Program-made: the position numbers and the translations under genes | Notes under the pieces: generated by a model | Database searches by the model: none | Told to the model about the DNA's origin: nothing | What the model saw: only the letters and a program-made list of their open reading frames with translations | Part shown: in pieces, positions 63,441 through 64,000 of the stretch | How positions within the stretch are numbered: position 1 is the stretch's first letter | Layout: every line of letters begins with the position of its first letter | Assembly (NCBI GenBank): GCA_963377175.1 | Contig: CAUJNA010000594.1 | Span: 62,501-126,500 of the forward strand | Direction of reading: 5' to 3' | From: Effrenium voratum | Lineage: Eukaryota; Sar; Dinophyceae; Suessiales; Symbiodiniaceae | DNA length: 64,000 bases

Positions 63441-63529
63441 CTGCCGCGCCTGCCTGCCCAACACAGGGTTGCCCCGGTCTCCCAGAAAACTGCCTGACTC
63501 TAGGCGCAGCGTGACACGGCGCGCACGGG

Positions 63530-64000
63530 CTCGGACCAGTGCTCCGCCACGCAGGGCAGCGCTGAGGGCGGCGTCCAGGGCTGCCGTGGTGACAGCGTCC
63601 AAGAGGGCTGTCGCTATCTTAGAGTCCACCTCCGAGGAAGTGTCCACGGCCGACTGCAGGGCGTAAGCAGTCAGGGCGCTGGCGTCTGCCTTGGAGGCCT
63701 GCAGCCCCGAGATGGAGGCGTCTCGGCTCGCGAGCTCGGAGGCCAGCGCCGCGGCGGTGACGGCCCCCAGGAGAGCGTTGGCCACCTTGGTGTCCACCTC
63801 CAGCGGCGTGATCCTCGCCGCTATGTCCAGGGAGTGCTGGTCCACCACCGTCTTGAGGCCGTAGTTGGCGGCCACCGTGGCCAGCGTGGCGTTGTTGGCC
63901 GAGGCGATGGAGCCGTTCATGGCCGCCGTGGTGCTGTAGTTGGACAGCTTCAGGTCCACGCTGTCCGGGGTGCTCTTCGTGGCCACCACGCCCTCCAGCA
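63530..64000 (-). CDS. Fibre-like repeat protein, partial at window edge
   Basis: The minus-strand frame is open to the window end and contains SVDLKLSNYSTTAAMNGSIA, ANYGLKTVVDQHSLDIAARI, TPLEVDTKVANALLGAVTAA and SSEVDSKIATALLDAVTTAA. The repeating V-D-x-K-I/V-A-x-A-L-L and S-L-D-I-A-A-R blocks are typical of trimeric fibre or coiled-coil proteins of viruses and phages. It lies upstream of the capsid gene on the same strand. After about 63530 the frame runs into Arg-rich and then repeat-derived sequence, so the true end is unknown. A non-viral cell-surface repeat protein is the alternative. Confidence 0.45.

Overview
This window looks like nuclear DNA of a dinoflagellate. The reasons are: many short exons separated by long introns, with both GT and apparent GC 5' splice sites; retroelement families that I know mainly from dinoflagellate genomes (a reverse transcriptase element with a methyltransferase-like domain, a copia element, and a non-LTR element with RING, zinc-finger and nuclease-like domains); TTTAGGG telomere-type words; and a 12-nt match to the 3' end of the dinoflagellate spliced leader. 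The species cannot be named. No rRNA, tRNA, CRISPR array or bacterial operon was seen. Family assignments rest on motifs and remembered family patterns, not on a search.

Host genes, all read on the minus strand. Gene A (about 9.65 to 0.8 kb) has a signal-peptide exon followed by a thioredoxin-like exon with a CPAC active site, then a run of small exons that may belong to it or to a neighbour. Gene B (about 13.3 to 10.2 kb) is an unidentified membrane protein. Gene C (about 27.3 to 15.3 kb) is a split SGNH/GDSL-type hydrolase: blocks I, II, III and V lie in order on separate exons, with the expected residue spacing. Gene D (about 44.6 to 39.2 kb) is an unidentified gene with hydrophobic exons.

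Mobile DNA. A 6.6-kb reverse transcriptase element (17,776-24,389) sits in a phase-0 intron of gene C, in the same orientation. Its ends have the order A1 - internal - B1A2 - B2, the split direct repeat layout of PAT/Ngaro-type tyrosine-recombinase retrotransposons, although no recombinase gene is visible. Its coding region is frameshifted and interrupted by about 1.5 kb of minisatellite containing telomere-like TTTAGGG words. A decayed copia element fills 29.4-35.3 kb and has a striking strand bias for GTAG. From 46 to 56 kb there are several broken copies of a non-LTR element in both orientations, mixed with microsatellites and minisatellites. From 61.5 kb to the window end there is a broken double-jelly-roll-like capsid gene and a fibre-like repeat protein, with a perfect 48-bp inverted repeat between them. 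This resembles an integrated Polinton-like virus of a protist.

The rest (much of 28-29, 35-39, 45-46 and 56-61 kb) is non-coding DNA rich in alternating purine-pyrimidine tracts, homopolymers, small inverted-repeat elements and local duplications. Exon ends are given where a plausible splice signal could be read; otherwise they are approximate and the entry says so.
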